The notes under the pieces: generated by a model | What the model saw: the letters and a program-made list of their open reading frames with translations, nothing else | What the model was told of the DNA's origin: nothing | Database searches by the model: none | Shown: positions 1 through 7,966 of the stretch, one piece after another | Layout of the letters: each line of letters starts with the position of its first letter | Numbering within the stretch: the stretch's first letter is position 1 | Program-made: the position numbers and the translations under genes | Origin: Clostridiaceae bacterium | Lineage (GTDB): Bacteria; Bacillota; Clostridia; Lachnospirales; Lachnospiraceae | DNA length: 25,836 nt | Reading direction: 5' to 3' | NCBI GenBank assembly: GCA_902362865.1 | Contig: CABIYE010000036.1 | Span: 1 to 25,836 of the forward strand

Positions 1-253
1 CACGGTTCCTACGTCCGTTTACGCTCCTCGATGACTTTGCGAACTCTTTTTAGAGTGAGCTTAGTATCGCAGGAGCTTCCTTTAAGTTTCATCTCGTTCA
101 GGAAAACTACTAGCTTTCCTATCCCGTTATTACTGTTTTTAGGTTGCATCCTCATAGATGCTTGTTCTCTGAATTTTCTCTTTTTAGAATTTTCAGGGTC
201 GTTGTCTATTGTTCAGTTATCAAGGTTCTGCTTTGTTGTCGTCCTCGCGACAG
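1..253 (-). other. Probable rRNA operon leader (transcribed leftwards, rRNA genes off the left edge)
   Basis: No convincing protein is encoded here. Read on the minus strand, downstream of two strong tandem promoters, the sequence runs through a stretch of the type 'CCTTGATAACTGAACA', which I recognise from transcribed leaders and spacers of clostridial rRNA operons, and through a small hairpin at 146-161 (GCATC/GATGC). The mature 16S start is not reached, so the operon itself is inferred. The alternative is another highly transcribed stable RNA gene. Confidence 0.6.
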
Positions 254-260
254 CTTATTT

Positions 261-289
261 AGATTATCACATCTTTCATCGCTTGTCAA
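261..289 (-). promoter_or_regulatory. Strong sigma-A promoter, proximal of a tandem pair (rrn P2)
   Basis: Minus strand: -35 TTGACA (284-289), 17-bp spacer, -10 TAATCT (261-266), followed by AAATAAGCTGTCGCG. The sequence from just upstream of the -10 into the start region is nearly identical to that of the promoter 104 bp upstream, which is typical of tandem rRNA promoters. Confidence 0.8.
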
Positions 290-364
290 CAACTTTTTTT
301 ATTTTTTTTTGCCGTCGTCTGTCATTTTCTGTCTGAACCTGTTGTCTCACGCGACAGCTTATTT

Positions 365-393
365 AGACTATCACACGCAAACCGAATTGTCAA
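365..393 (-). promoter_or_regulatory. Strong sigma-A promoter, distal of a tandem pair (rrn P1)
   Basis: Minus strand: -35 TTGACA (388-393), 17-bp spacer, -10 TAGTCT (365-370), followed by the same AAATAAGCTGTCGCG initial sequence as the second promoter. The 27-bp blocks 350-376 and 246-272 differ at only two positions. It lies in the gap after the radA stop codon and fires away from radA in the same direction. Confidence 0.8.
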
Positions 394-462
394 GTACCTT
401 TTTTAAATATCTGTTCTTCTGTATCCGTTCGGCCATACGACAAATTGACAGCAAGCTCCATT

Positions 463-1821
463 TTATATCAATCTTGTTACATCAATGATATTTTTTACTC
501 CAATTACTTTTATCCCCTGAACTTTCTTTACCATATCTACAGACACTTCTGGCATAACACACACTTCAAAACCCAATTTTTTCGCTTCTGCCACACGCTG
601 TTCCGGCATACTAACTGCCCGCACTTCACCACTAAGTCCCACTTCGCCAAAAACAATCATCCCTTCTGCTATCGGATGGTTTTTATAACTCGAAATGATT
701 GCCATTACAATTCCCAAATCAATCGCAGGTTCATTCATTTTAATCCCTCCCGCGATATTCACATATGCATCATAATTAGAAAGATGCAGTCCCAGCCGTT
801 TTTCAAGAACTGCCATCAGCAAATTAACCCTATTATAATCAGTTCCTGCCGCTGTCCGCCTGGGCATTCCAAAATTACTTTGGCATACAAGTGCTTGTAT
901 TTCCATCAAAATAGGGCGCGTTCCCTCCATAGAACATGCCACCACTGAACCAGATGCATTCTGCGGCCGGCCGTTCAGCATATATTCAGAAGGATTTGAA
1001 ACTTCCACAAGCCCTGTCTGCCGCATTTCAAAAACTCCGATCTCATTCGTAGAACCAAATCTATTTTTCACGCCTCGCAGTATCCTGTAAGACGCATATC
1101 TGTCACCCTCAAAATATAATACGGTATCTACCATATGTTCCAGCACTCTCGGCCCCGCTACCGTACCTTCTTTTGTCACATGCCCTACAATAAAGATAGA
1201 AATTGTCATTCCCTTTGCAAGCTGCATCAAAGTATTCGTAGCTTCCCGCACCTGAGACACGCTTCCCGGAGCAGATGCCACTTCCTCACTGTACATTGTC
1301 TGAATGGAATCAATAATGGCGATTTCGGGCTTTTGTTTTTCAATAACCAAACGGATCGTTTCTAGATTTGTCTCACACAGCAGCAAAAGCTGTTCGGTAA
1401 ATTCACCCATTCGGTTTGCCCTAAGTTTTATCTGCTTCAACGATTCTTCCCCTGAAATATATAAAACCTTTCTTCCCTGGGCAGCCAGCTGCTGACACAC
1501 TTGCAGAAGCAATGTAGATTTCCCAATCCCGGGGTCGCCGCCTACCAAAATTAATGATCCCGGCACAATTCCTCCCCCCAGCACGCGATCCAACTCTGCG
1601 ATGTTCGTCTGCATTCTTTCATCTTGATCTGTTGTGACATTATTAAGAGTTGTTACCTCTGCCTCTCTCACCGCACTCTTCGATGAACCTCCTTTGAGCG
1701 GCGTTACTTTTTCTTCTACAAATGTATTCCACTCCTTGCACATCGGACACTGCCCCAGCCATTTCGTCTCTTCATGCCCGCAATTCTGACAGAAATATAT
1801 ACTTTTTTTTGCCTTCGCCAT
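463..1821 (-). CDS. radA: DNA repair protein RadA
   Basis: RadA is a RecA-like, branch-migrating ATPase of recombinational repair. The 452-aa length is normal for the family. In order it has a four-cysteine zinc finger (C11, C14, C25, C28), a Walker A motif GGDPGIGKST (residues 94-103), the RadA-specific KNRFG motif (252-256) and a C-terminal Lon-protease-like domain. The ATG at 1821 follows a GTAGGAG site. It is the last gene of the leftward series regulator-clpC-small protein-radA, a grouping that echoes the clpC-radA linkage of other Firmicutes. Only about 30 bp separate its start from the upstream terminator hairpin and I see no good promoter there, so it may rely on read-through. All family hallmarks are present and the gene looks intact. 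Confidence 0.97.
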   Translation of the reverse strand: MAKAKKSIYFCQNCGHEETKWLGQCPMCKEWNTFVEEKVTPLKGGSSKSAVREAEVTTLNNVTTDQDERMQTNIAELDRVLGGGIVPGSLILVGGDPGIGKSTLLLQVCQQLAAQGRKVLYISGEESLKQIKLRANRMGEFTEQLLLLCETNLETIRLVIEKQKPEIAIIDSIQTMYSEEVASAPGSVSQVREATNTLMQLAKGMTISIFIVGHVTKEGTVAGPRVLEHMVDTVLYFEGDRYASYRILRGVKNRFGSTNEIGVFEMRQTGLVEVSNPSEYMLNGRPQNASGSVVACSMEGTRPILMEIQALVCQSNFGMPRRTAAGTDYNRVNLLMAVLEKRLGLHLSNYDAYVNIAGGIKMNEPAIDLGIVMAIISSYKNHPIAEGMIVFGEVGLSGEVRAVSMPEQRVAEAKKLGFEVCVMPEVSVDMVKKVQGIKVIGVKNIIDVTRLI

Positions 1822-1851
1822 AACCGTCTCCTACATTCATTCTTATCTAAC

Positions 1852-1879
1852 AAAAAGGGCTGCTTGCGCGCAGCCCTTC
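1852..1879 (-). terminator. Intrinsic terminator after the small conserved gene, ahead of radA
   Basis: Minus strand: 9-bp perfect stem AAGGGCTGC/GCAGCCCTT (arms 1870-1878 and 1855-1863, 6-nt loop) running straight into a T tract (1852-1856). It sits 31 bp after the stop of the 1910-2323 gene and about 31 bp before the radA start, so it could attenuate transcription into radA. Confidence 0.85.
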
Positions 1880-1909
1880 AAATGCTTTCTACACTTTATA
1901 CCATTCCAT

Positions 1910-2323
1910 TTATTTTTTCACAATCTTAACCTCAACACACTGTTCCGGTTCAAACTCTGCACTGACGCTCAATTTACCGCTCATATTTGTTTTCATATCT
2001 CCTACATTTGCACCATTCATGTATACCGTATACTCTGTATCCGCCTCTAATTCCAACGTAAACTGTACGTCCTTCTCTGCCGATACTCTGAATGTTACTT
2101 CATCATCGGATGCTTTAAAGTTCTCAACTGCCGTACCCGGAACAGATTCGTAAACGAACATTCCATTTTTTTCTAATTTCGTAATCTCTGCAAATGTCTT
2201 AACCTTAAATAAGTCTCCCTGGAATTCAAATCCGTCTAATTTTGTCTTAGAATCCAATGTGTAATCGCCAAAGCTAAGCGTTCCATCTGATTCCGCTCTC
2301 AACAGTTCTTTTACTACCGCCAT
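1910..2323 (-). CDS. Small conserved hypothetical protein (Lachnospiraceae family sometimes labelled 'endosialidase')
   Basis: The protein has 137 residues, is acidic and beta-rich by appearance, with no signal peptide or membrane segment. The start is the ATG at 2323, seven bases after an AGGAGG-like site; an upstream extension to 2374 has no ribosome site and lies in repeat DNA. The opening pattern MAVVKELLR...GTLSFGDY...KLDGFEF resembles a short protein widespread in Lachnospiraceae. I recall it being annotated as 'endosialidase', but nothing catalytic can be seen and that name is doubtful. The C-terminal half alternates acidic and hydrophobic residues, as expected for a beta-sandwich. It lies between clpC and radA, separated from clpC by repeat DNA and followed by a terminator. 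Function unknown; that it is a real gene is fairly sure. Confidence 0.8.
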   Translation of the reverse strand: MAVVKELLRAESDGTLSFGDYTLDSKTKLDGFEFQGDLFKVKTFAEITKLEKNGMFVYESVPGTAVENFKASDDEVTFRVSAEKDVQFTLELEADTEYTVYMNGANVGDMKTNMSGKLSVSAEFEPEQCVEVKIVKK

Positions 2324-2352
2324 GTTATTTATCCTCCTAGTATTTCCTGCAA

Positions 2353-2510
2353 CTCTGCCGCTTACTCCTCGCACTTCGTTTCCACGCCGTGCTATCTCGC
2401 AAGCTTCGCTTGCTCGCTCGCGGGCTTCGCCCTCTGCCGCTTACTCCTCGCGCTTCGTTTCCACGCCGTGCTATCTCGCAAGCTTCGCTTGCTCGCTCGC
2501 GGGCTTCGCC
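2353..2510. repeat. Two tandem 79-bp direct repeats in the clpC downstream spacer
   Basis: Unit 1 is 2353-2431 and unit 2 is 2432-2510. They differ at one base (A at 2373, G at 2452). Each unit contains a perfect hairpin GCAAGC-TTC-GCTTGC and GC-rich arms. The array fills most of the 282-bp gap between clpC and the next gene, which otherwise holds no gene that I can support. It looks like a dispersed intergenic repeat; the window has no further full copy. Confidence 0.9.
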
Positions 2511-2605
2511 CTATAAATCCTCCCGCTGCCAAACCGGTCTGCAAGCAGCCCGCTTGTCATCGCAAGGATTTGCACGGCTCATTGCCTTCGCGTACATTAT
2601 AGCAT

Positions 2606-5050
2606 TTACTGTTTGTCTTTTGTAGTCTTGACTTCAAATTTAATTTCTTTTTTAGATATGCCTGCGATTACTTCGCTTCCTCTGGTAATATTGCCATCAA
2701 GAATCGCTTCTGCAAGTTTATCTTCCAACTGATTTTGCACGGCACGTCTCAGTGGTCTTGCCCCATATTTCTGATCGGTTCCGGTTTCCACGATATGTTT
2801 TTTCACAGAATCCCGGATAACCAGTTTGATACCAAGCTGCTCATCTGCACGCTTTATCACTTCTTTACACATCATCCCCACAATTTTCTTCATGTGGTTT
2901 TTATCCAGTGCATGGAACACCATGATTTCGTCAATACGATTCAAAAATTCCGGACGAAAAATCAGTTTAATCTCATTCATCACATTTTCTTTCATCCGTT
3001 TATAATCAGCTGCGGTGTCTTCCTTCGCCGCAAACCCCAGCCGTTTTGGCTCAATAATCGCCTGCGCCCCGGCATTGGAAGTCATAATAATAACTGTATT
3101 CCTGAAATCAACCTTCCGCCCCTGTGAATCGGTAATATGTCCGTCATCCAACACCTGCAGTAAAATATTGAACACATCTGGATGTGCTTTTTCTATCTCA
3201 TCAAACAAAACCACGGAATAAGGATGGCGTCTTACCTGCTCGCTGAGCTGGCCGCCATCATCGTGCCCTACATATCCCGGCGGAGATCCAATCATTTTAG
3301 ATACACTATGCTTTTCCATATATTCAGACATATCCACCCTAATAACAGAGTCTTCATTGCCAAACAACGCCTCCGCAAGTGCTTTGGACAGTTCTGTCTT
3401 CCCCACTCCAGTTGGTCCCAGGAACAAAAAGGAGCCAATCGGGCGTCCCGGGTCTTTCAGTCCTACCCGTCCTCTTCGCACCGCTTTCGCCACTGCTGTA
3501 ACAGCCTCCTCCTGCCCTACTACGCGCTTATGAAGCGTCTTTTCTAAATTCTTGAGCCTTACGCTCTCAGACTCTGTCAGCTTCTGCACCGGAATCCTCG
3601 TCCACTCTGATACAACCTCCGCAATATCATTTTCCGTTACTACCGCCAGCTTGCCCTGGCTGCGCTTCTGGAATCTCGCACGCACTTGCTCCAGTTTCTT
3701 CTCCGCATCCTGCTGTTCTCTGTAGATACGAGATGCTTCATTCATATCGCCTCTTTTGATCGCGTCTTCTTTTTCCGCCATAAGGCTCTCAATCAGCTCT
3801 TCCATTTGATAAATACTCTCCGGTGCCTGAAAGCCTCTCATGCTTACTTTTGAACATGCTTCATCCAGGACGTCAATCGCCTTATCCGGAAGGAACCGAT
3901 CGTTCACATACCTTTCTGCCATCTGTACCGCCGCCGCCAAAGCCTCCGGACTGATTTCCACACGGTGATGTTCTTCATACTTTTTCTGTAGCCCTTTTAA
4001 AATAACCAGACATTGCTCTTCCGTAGGTTCCTCTACAGTAATCGGTTGAAACCTCCTTTCCAGCGCCGCGTCCTTTTCAATATATTTACGGTATTCTGCA
4101 ATCGTGGTCGCACCAATCAGCTGCAATTCTCCTCTGGCAAGGGACGGTTTCAGAATATTGGATGCATCCATAGCGCCCTCTGCGCCGCCTGCGCCGATAA
4201 TCGTGTGCACTTCGTCCAGAAACAAAATCACATTCCCCGCAGTCTTTACTTCCTGAATCAGACGCTTCATCCGTTCCTCAAATTCTCCCCGATACTTGGA
4301 CCCTGCGATCATACTCGCCAGATCAATCGTCATAATTTTCTTTTCCTTCATATTATCCGGAACCACTCCGGCTGCTATCTGCATAGCAAGCCCTTCAATG
4401 ACAGCAGTCTTCCCCACACCTGGTTCGCCCACCAAACAAGGATTGTTCTTCGTCCTTCTGCTCAACACCTGCATCAGCCGCCCAATCTCTTTCTCCCGCC
4501 CGATTACCGGATCAAGTTTCCCTTCCATTGCACGCAGCGTCAAATCCGTCCCATGTTGTTCCAGAACGCTGTTTTTACGTCTCCCGTCATCTGGCATATC
4601 ATCCATATACTCTTTGGGGTCAACGCCCACCGTCTGCAAAATATCCTGACAAACCTTCTGCAGGCTAATATTCAGTGTCAGAAGTATCCTGGCACCCACG
4701 CAGTCTACATCCCGCAGCATCGCAAGAAGCATATGCTCCGTCCCTACTTCCGGAGATTTTAAGCGCATCGCCTCCTCCTCGGCTCCCTCCAGGATATACT
4801 CCAGGCGCGGACTCATCTCCGGATTAACAGCCGTCGCCGCTCCCTGTGCCGGGGAAACAAGTTCATCAACAATTTTCAGTATATTCTCTTCCTTTACACC
4901 ATTCATCCCAAGAATCTGTCCGGCAACCCCGGCATAGACCTTTCTCAGCCCAAGCAAAAGATGCTCCGTACCTATATACGGATGTTTCAGCTCCTTCGCC
5001 ATCTTCTTCGCGCTCTGCAAAACTTCATTCGCCTGTTGTGTATAATTCAT
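2606..5050 (-). CDS. clpC: ATP-dependent Clp protease ATP-binding subunit ClpC
   Basis: ClpC is an AAA+ unfoldase that feeds misfolded or tagged proteins to ClpP. The length of 814 aa is typical of ClpC. It has two N-terminal Clp repeats (about 1-145), a first ATPase with Walker A GEPGVGKT (208-215), a UVR-like coiled middle segment (about 415-455), a second ATPase with Walker A GPTGVGKT (545-552), and the LGF tripeptide (671-673) that docks on ClpP. The ATG at 5050 has a GTAGGAGG site ten bases upstream. It starts 14 bp after the stop of a GntR-type regulator gene, so the two are almost certainly cotranscribed. The usual ctsR-mcsA-mcsB partners of Gram-positive clpC are not next to it, which suggests different control in this organism. 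Confidence 0.97.
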   Translation of the reverse strand: MNYTQQANEVLQSAKKMAKELKHPYIGTEHLLLGLRKVYAGVAGQILGMNGVKEENILKIVDELVSPAQGAATAVNPEMSPRLEYILEGAEEEAMRLKSPEVGTEHMLLAMLRDVDCVGARILLTLNISLQKVCQDILQTVGVDPKEYMDDMPDDGRRKNSVLEQHGTDLTLRAMEGKLDPVIGREKEIGRLMQVLSRRTKNNPCLVGEPGVGKTAVIEGLAMQIAAGVVPDNMKEKKIMTIDLASMIAGSKYRGEFEERMKRLIQEVKTAGNVILFLDEVHTIIGAGGAEGAMDASNILKPSLARGELQLIGATTIAEYRKYIEKDAALERRFQPITVEEPTEEQCLVILKGLQKKYEEHHRVEISPEALAAAVQMAERYVNDRFLPDKAIDVLDEACSKVSMRGFQAPESIYQMEELIESLMAEKEDAIKRGDMNEASRIYREQQDAEKKLEQVRARFQKRSQGKLAVVTENDIAEVVSEWTRIPVQKLTESESVRLKNLEKTLHKRVVGQEEAVTAVAKAVRRGRVGLKDPGRPIGSFLFLGPTGVGKTELSKALAEALFGNEDSVIRVDMSEYMEKHSVSKMIGSPPGYVGHDDGGQLSEQVRRHPYSVVLFDEIEKAHPDVFNILLQVLDDGHITDSQGRKVDFRNTVIIMTSNAGAQAIIEPKRLGFAAKEDTAADYKRMKENVMNEIKLIFRPEFLNRIDEIMVFHALDKNHMKKIVGMMCKEVIKRADEQLGIKLVIRDSVKKHIVETGTDQKYGARPLRRAVQNQLEDKLAEAILDGNITRGSEVIAGISKKEIKFEVKTTKDKQ

Positions 5051-5064
5051 TCCAAGTAATCCTC

Positions 5065-5433
5065 CTACGAATATTCTTCAAATATTTCGTCCACCAGCCC
5101 GTGAACCTCTTCTTTGGAAATATTCTTACAGCACCCCTGCGCAAGTACAATGCGCAGCTGCTCCTTCATCTCGGCAACCGCCTTCAACTTATCAATATCT
5201 ATGGCAATAACAGCTCCTTTTCTTCTGTCTAACTGTACAAATCCTTCCTGCCTAAGTACGGCATATGCCTTATTCACGGTGTGCATATTAATGCCCACCG
5301 TCTGGGCGAGCTGCCTTACGGATGGCAGCGTATCTCCCTCCCGTATCTCCGACGTGGCAATCCCCATAATAATCTGGTTGCGAAGCTGCATATAAATCGC
5401 TTCATCACTATTAAAATCAATCTCTATATACAT
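5065..5433 (-). CDS. GntR-family (YtrA-like) transcriptional regulator
   Basis: 122 aa. The N-terminal winged helix of the GntR type is clear (about 10-75: ...YMQLRNQI...GDTLPSVRQLAQ...NMHTVNKAY..L..EGF), followed by a short tail of about 45 residues with no effector domain. That is the layout of the small YtrA subgroup. The start is the ATG at 5433, preceded by AAAGGTGATG; an upstream in-frame extension has no ribosome site. The gene is directly upstream of clpC with 14 bp between them, where CtsR would be expected in many Firmicutes. YtrA-type regulators usually control their own operon, so autoregulation and control of clpC is a reasonable inference, not shown. The ligand is unknown. Confidence 0.9.
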   Translation of the reverse strand: MYIEIDFNSDEAIYMQLRNQIIMGIATSEIREGDTLPSVRQLAQTVGINMHTVNKAYAVLRQEGFVQLDRRKGAVIAIDIDKLKAVAEMKEQLRIVLAQGCCKNISKEEVHGLVDEIFEEYS

Positions 5434-5470
5434 AGCATCACCTTTTCTGACGTTTTTAGCTGTTATACTT

Positions 5471-5499
5471 ACAATAGCACAACACGCTCTATACCGCAA
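5471..5499 (-). promoter_or_regulatory. Candidate promoter of the GntR-clpC operon
   Basis: Minus strand: TTGCGG (5494-5499), 17-bp spacer, TATTGT (5471-5476). The hexamers are imperfect, and the predicted start lies about 30 bp before the regulator start codon. No clear CtsR-type tandem heptad was seen around it. Confidence 0.4.
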
Positions 5500-5550
5500 G
5501 CAAAACTATTCTTTTCCGCAAAAAGATTGTAACTATTCAGCCATAAAAGA

Positions 5551-5574
5551 GAAGCGCACCCGAAAGTGCGCTTC
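5551..5574 (-). terminator. Terminator downstream of ald
   Basis: Perfect 9-bp stem GAAGCGCAC/GTGCGCTTC with a 6-nt loop, 22 bp after the ald stop codon. On the minus strand it is followed by TCTTTTAT, a modest T-rich tract. Confidence 0.75.
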
Positions 5575-5596
5575 CCATTCTGGAAGGGTCTGTATT

Positions 5597-6718
5597 TTAT
5601 TTACAAATTTCTCGGATATCCGTATATTCATAGCAGTCAAAACTGTCTGCTACATTCTTACAGGTAAGCTTTCCGTCGTAGGTATTGATTGCAGAATAAA
5701 TAACTTCATTCTCTGCACATGCCCTTTCAAGCCCTTTACCCGCAATCTGCAAGCCATAGTTTAACGTCGCATTCGTAAGAGCTATTGTAGAAGTCCTCGG
5801 AACCGCGCCGGGCATATTGCCCACGCAATAATGAACAATTCCATCTTCAATGAAAATCGGATCGTCATGATAAGTAACTCTCGTCGTCTCCCCACAACCG
5901 CCCTGGTCAACCGCAACGTCTACAAATACTGCGCCGGGCTTCATTTCCTTCAGGTATTTTTTCTTGAAAATCTTCGGTGCAGCCTTCCCTGGAATCAAAA
6001 CCGCTCCAACAACAAGATCTGCCTCCTTCACAGCTTTTTCAATATTAGCATCTGTAGACACCAACGTCTGAATACGTGCTCCAAAAATATCATCCAGATA
6101 AGCAAGTCTCGAAAGGCTTATGTCCATAATTGTCACATTTGCCCCCATACCTACTGCAATTTTACATGCATTCGTCCCCACGTTACCGCCGCCCAGAATT
6201 ACAACATTCGCCTTTGGCGTTCCCGGAACACCTGCCAGAAGGACTCCCTCTCCGCCAAATGTCTTCTCCAGATATTTTGCACCCTCCTGAATGCTAAGTC
6301 TTCCGGCAATCTGGCTCATAGGCGCAAGAAGCGGCAGCCCGCCATTTTTCGGATCAAATAATGTTTCATAAGCAACCCCTTTTACTTTGCCCCCTAATAA
6401 TGCATCCGTCTGCGGTTTGTCTGCGGCAAGATGGAGATAGGTATACAAAATTAATCCTTCATGGAATAGCGAATACTCCTCCGGCAACGGTTCTTTTACT
6501 TTTATCATCATCTCAACGGTATCCCATACTTCTTTCGCCGTCTCTATCATCCTGGCACCCGCTGCTTCATATTCGCTGTCTGTAAAGCCGGAACCTTCTC
6601 CGGCATTCTTTTCAATATACACCTCATGCCCTGCACTCACATAGCTTTTCACATTGTCCGGTGTCATTCCTACACGGAACTCTTTGTTTTTAATCTCCTT
6701 TACACATCCTACTTTCAC
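5597..6718 (-). CDS. ald: Alanine dehydrogenase
   Basis: It catalyses NAD-dependent interconversion of L-alanine with pyruvate plus ammonia. The 373-aa length matches the family. Family residues are visible: R15 and K74 (substrate binding, in NKEFRV and KVKEP), H96 (YLHLAAD) and D271 (VAVDQGG), plus a Rossmann glycine motif (VILGGGNVGTNA, about 173-184). The start is chosen as GTG at 6718, ten bases after GGAGG (GCAGGAGGAACAGCA). The longer reading from 6745 would bury that ribosome site inside the gene. It is a single gene with its own terminator, divergent from an RpiR-type regulator. Two palindromes downstream of its promoter suggest repression by that regulator. Confidence 0.95.
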   Translation of the reverse strand: MKVGCVKEIKNKEFRVGMTPDNVKSYVSAGHEVYIEKNAGEGSGFTDSEYEAAGARMIETAKEVWDTVEMMIKVKEPLPEEYSLFHEGLILYTYLHLAADKPQTDALLGGKVKGVAYETLFDPKNGGLPLLAPMSQIAGRLSIQEGAKYLEKTFGGEGVLLAGVPGTPKANVVILGGGNVGTNACKIAVGMGANVTIMDISLSRLAYLDDIFGARIQTLVSTDANIEKAVKEADLVVGAVLIPGKAAPKIFKKKYLKEMKPGAVFVDVAVDQGGCGETTRVTYHDDPIFIEDGIVHYCVGNMPGAVPRTSTIALTNATLNYGLQIAGKGLERACAENEVIYSAINTYDGKLTCKNVADSFDCYEYTDIREICK

Positions 6719-6783
6719 TGCTGTTCCTCCTGCTTTTTCATACAATATGATTCAAAAGTTACGCTCCCTCAATGCTCACATTT

Positions 6784-6829
6784 TGAATAATATTTTTCAC
6801 ATTTTATATATAATGAAGAATATTATTCA
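6784..6829. promoter_or_regulatory. Two tandem palindromic operators between ald and rpiR
   Basis: TGAATAATATTTTTCA (6784-6799) and TGAAGAATATTATTCA (6814-6829) share the form TGAA-N8-TTCA and are spaced exactly 30 bp apart, about three DNA turns. The outer arms also form an 11-bp perfect inverted repeat (6784-6794 with 6819-6829). They lie just downstream of the predicted ald transcription start, a position suited to repression. TGAA...TTCA palindromes fit what is known of RpiR-family sites. Confidence 0.6.
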
Positions 6830-6844
6830 TTTATCTTTAAAATC

Positions 6845-6873
6845 ATACTATCACATCTTTAGTTTTTGTTCAA
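6845..6873 (-). promoter_or_regulatory. Candidate ald promoter
   Basis: Minus strand: TTGAAC (6868-6873), 17-bp spacer, TAGTAT (6845-6850). It would give a leader of about 120 nt that contains both TGAA-N8-TTCA palindromes. Confidence 0.55.
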
Positions 6874-7011
6874 TAAAAGTTATTTTTTTAACAATTTTTT
6901 ATTTTTAAAAAATTCCTTTTAATTGTGTGTTCAATTTTTCTTGCATCTTTTTTCGTTTCGTGGTTAAATTCAATTATAAATAGTTTTATTTCCACGTTGG
7001 AGGATAAGGGA

Positions 7012-7869
7012 ATGAAAGAGTTAAGAGACACAATCAACAATGCACAATTAACAAAGACACAAAAAATGATTGCAAAATTCATTTTAGACAATACGGCGGA
7101 CGCCTGCTTCATGACATCTACGGAAATAGCTTCAAAATTGGAAGTAAGCGAATCTTCTGTTATACGTTTCAGCCGTTCACTGGGATATGACGGCTTCATG
7201 GATTTCCAGAAAAATTTAAGAAGGACTTATCAGGATCAGGTTCTCAGCATATCCAGTTCTATCACAATACCTTCTCACCGTATCGCTAAAAGAGCCAAGC
7301 TGGAAACAAATTCTGATTATATTCACCGGCATTTTAAAAACGCTGCCAAAAACCTGGAAAATATTCTAATCAATAATCAGATTTCTTCCTTTGAAGAGGC
7401 CGCTGATATTATCATATGCAGCCGCCACAAATACATTGCCGCCTCCAGAGGAAATTCTTCTCTCGGCGACTATTTTCTTCTGTATTTAAAACATATGGTC
7501 CCTAATGTAGAAGCCACCAACGCTTCCCCTATTAGCCCTATTGACCATATGTGCAATATATCTAAGGATGACTGCCTGGTAATCTTCAGCTTCCCACGCT
7601 ATTCTTCCGTGGATGAGATCAGTGCCCGGATGGCACAGGAAGCCGGAGCAAATATCATTGTCATCACAGATAAACCCAGTGCCCTGCTTGCCAAATATGC
7701 CACTGTACTACTGACGGCTCCTGTTGACAGCAACACCTTTTTCAATTCCATGGTTGCCCCCCAGTTCGCGACAGAAGCACTGTTGGAGACCATCAGTCAT
7801 AAAGCAAAGGGGATTGAAAAGAGACTGAAACGAATTGATAAGTACTTAGATGAGCTGGGAAACTACTAA
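7012..7869 (+). CDS. MurR/RpiR-family transcriptional regulator
   Basis: 285 aa. The N-terminal helix-turn-helix (about 1-77) carries the family pattern TKTQKMIAKFIL...MTSTEIASKLEVSESSVIRFSRSLGYDGFMDFQ. The C-terminal SIS domain (about 110-255), which usually senses a phosphosugar, includes ...IICSRHKYIAASRGNSSLGDYFL... and ...DDCLVIFSFPRYSS. The start is the ATG at 7012 behind TTGGAGGATAAGGGA; the upstream in-frame extension is AT-rich and lacks a site. It is divergent from ald, so ald and possibly itself are the likely targets through the two palindromes in the shared spacer. The ligand cannot be told from sequence. An RpiR regulator paired with an amino acid dehydrogenase is less usual than a sugar-related target. 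Confidence 0.93.
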   Translation: MKELRDTINNAQLTKTQKMIAKFILDNTADACFMTSTEIASKLEVSESSVIRFSRSLGYDGFMDFQKNLRRTYQDQVLSISSSITIPSHRIAKRAKLETNSDYIHRHFKNAAKNLENILINNQISSFEEAADIIICSRHKYIAASRGNSSLGDYFLLYLKHMVPNVEATNASPISPIDHMCNISKDDCLVIFSFPRYSSVDEISARMAQEAGANIIVITDKPSALLAKYATVLLTAPVDSNTFFNSMVAPQFATEALLETISHKAKGIEKRLKRIDKYLDELGNY

Positions 7870-7944
7870 AAAATGCGTCCTGCTGTTCATCTGTGAGATT
7901 CCGGCAAAGTAAAGCTGCCGCCACAAAACAGCAAGACGCATTTT
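7870..7944. terminator. Bidirectional terminator between rpiR and purD
   Basis: Arms 7870-7887 (AAAATGCGTCCTGCTGTT) and 7927-7944 pair along 18 bp with one mismatch. A second short stem CGGCA/TGCCG lies in the loop (7902-7920). T-rich tracts follow on both strands, so it can end both converging genes. Confidence 0.85.
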
Positions 7945-7966
7945 CTATTTGTATCTTTTACATAAA

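Noticed and set aside
2353..2510. Tandem repeats as a CRISPR array
   Set aside because: Only two contiguous 79-bp units with no spacers and no cas genes.
4013..4762. 249-aa ORF antisense to clpC
   Set aside because: Shadow frame of a strongly conserved gene; His/Phe/Arg-rich translation without a fold pattern or start signals.
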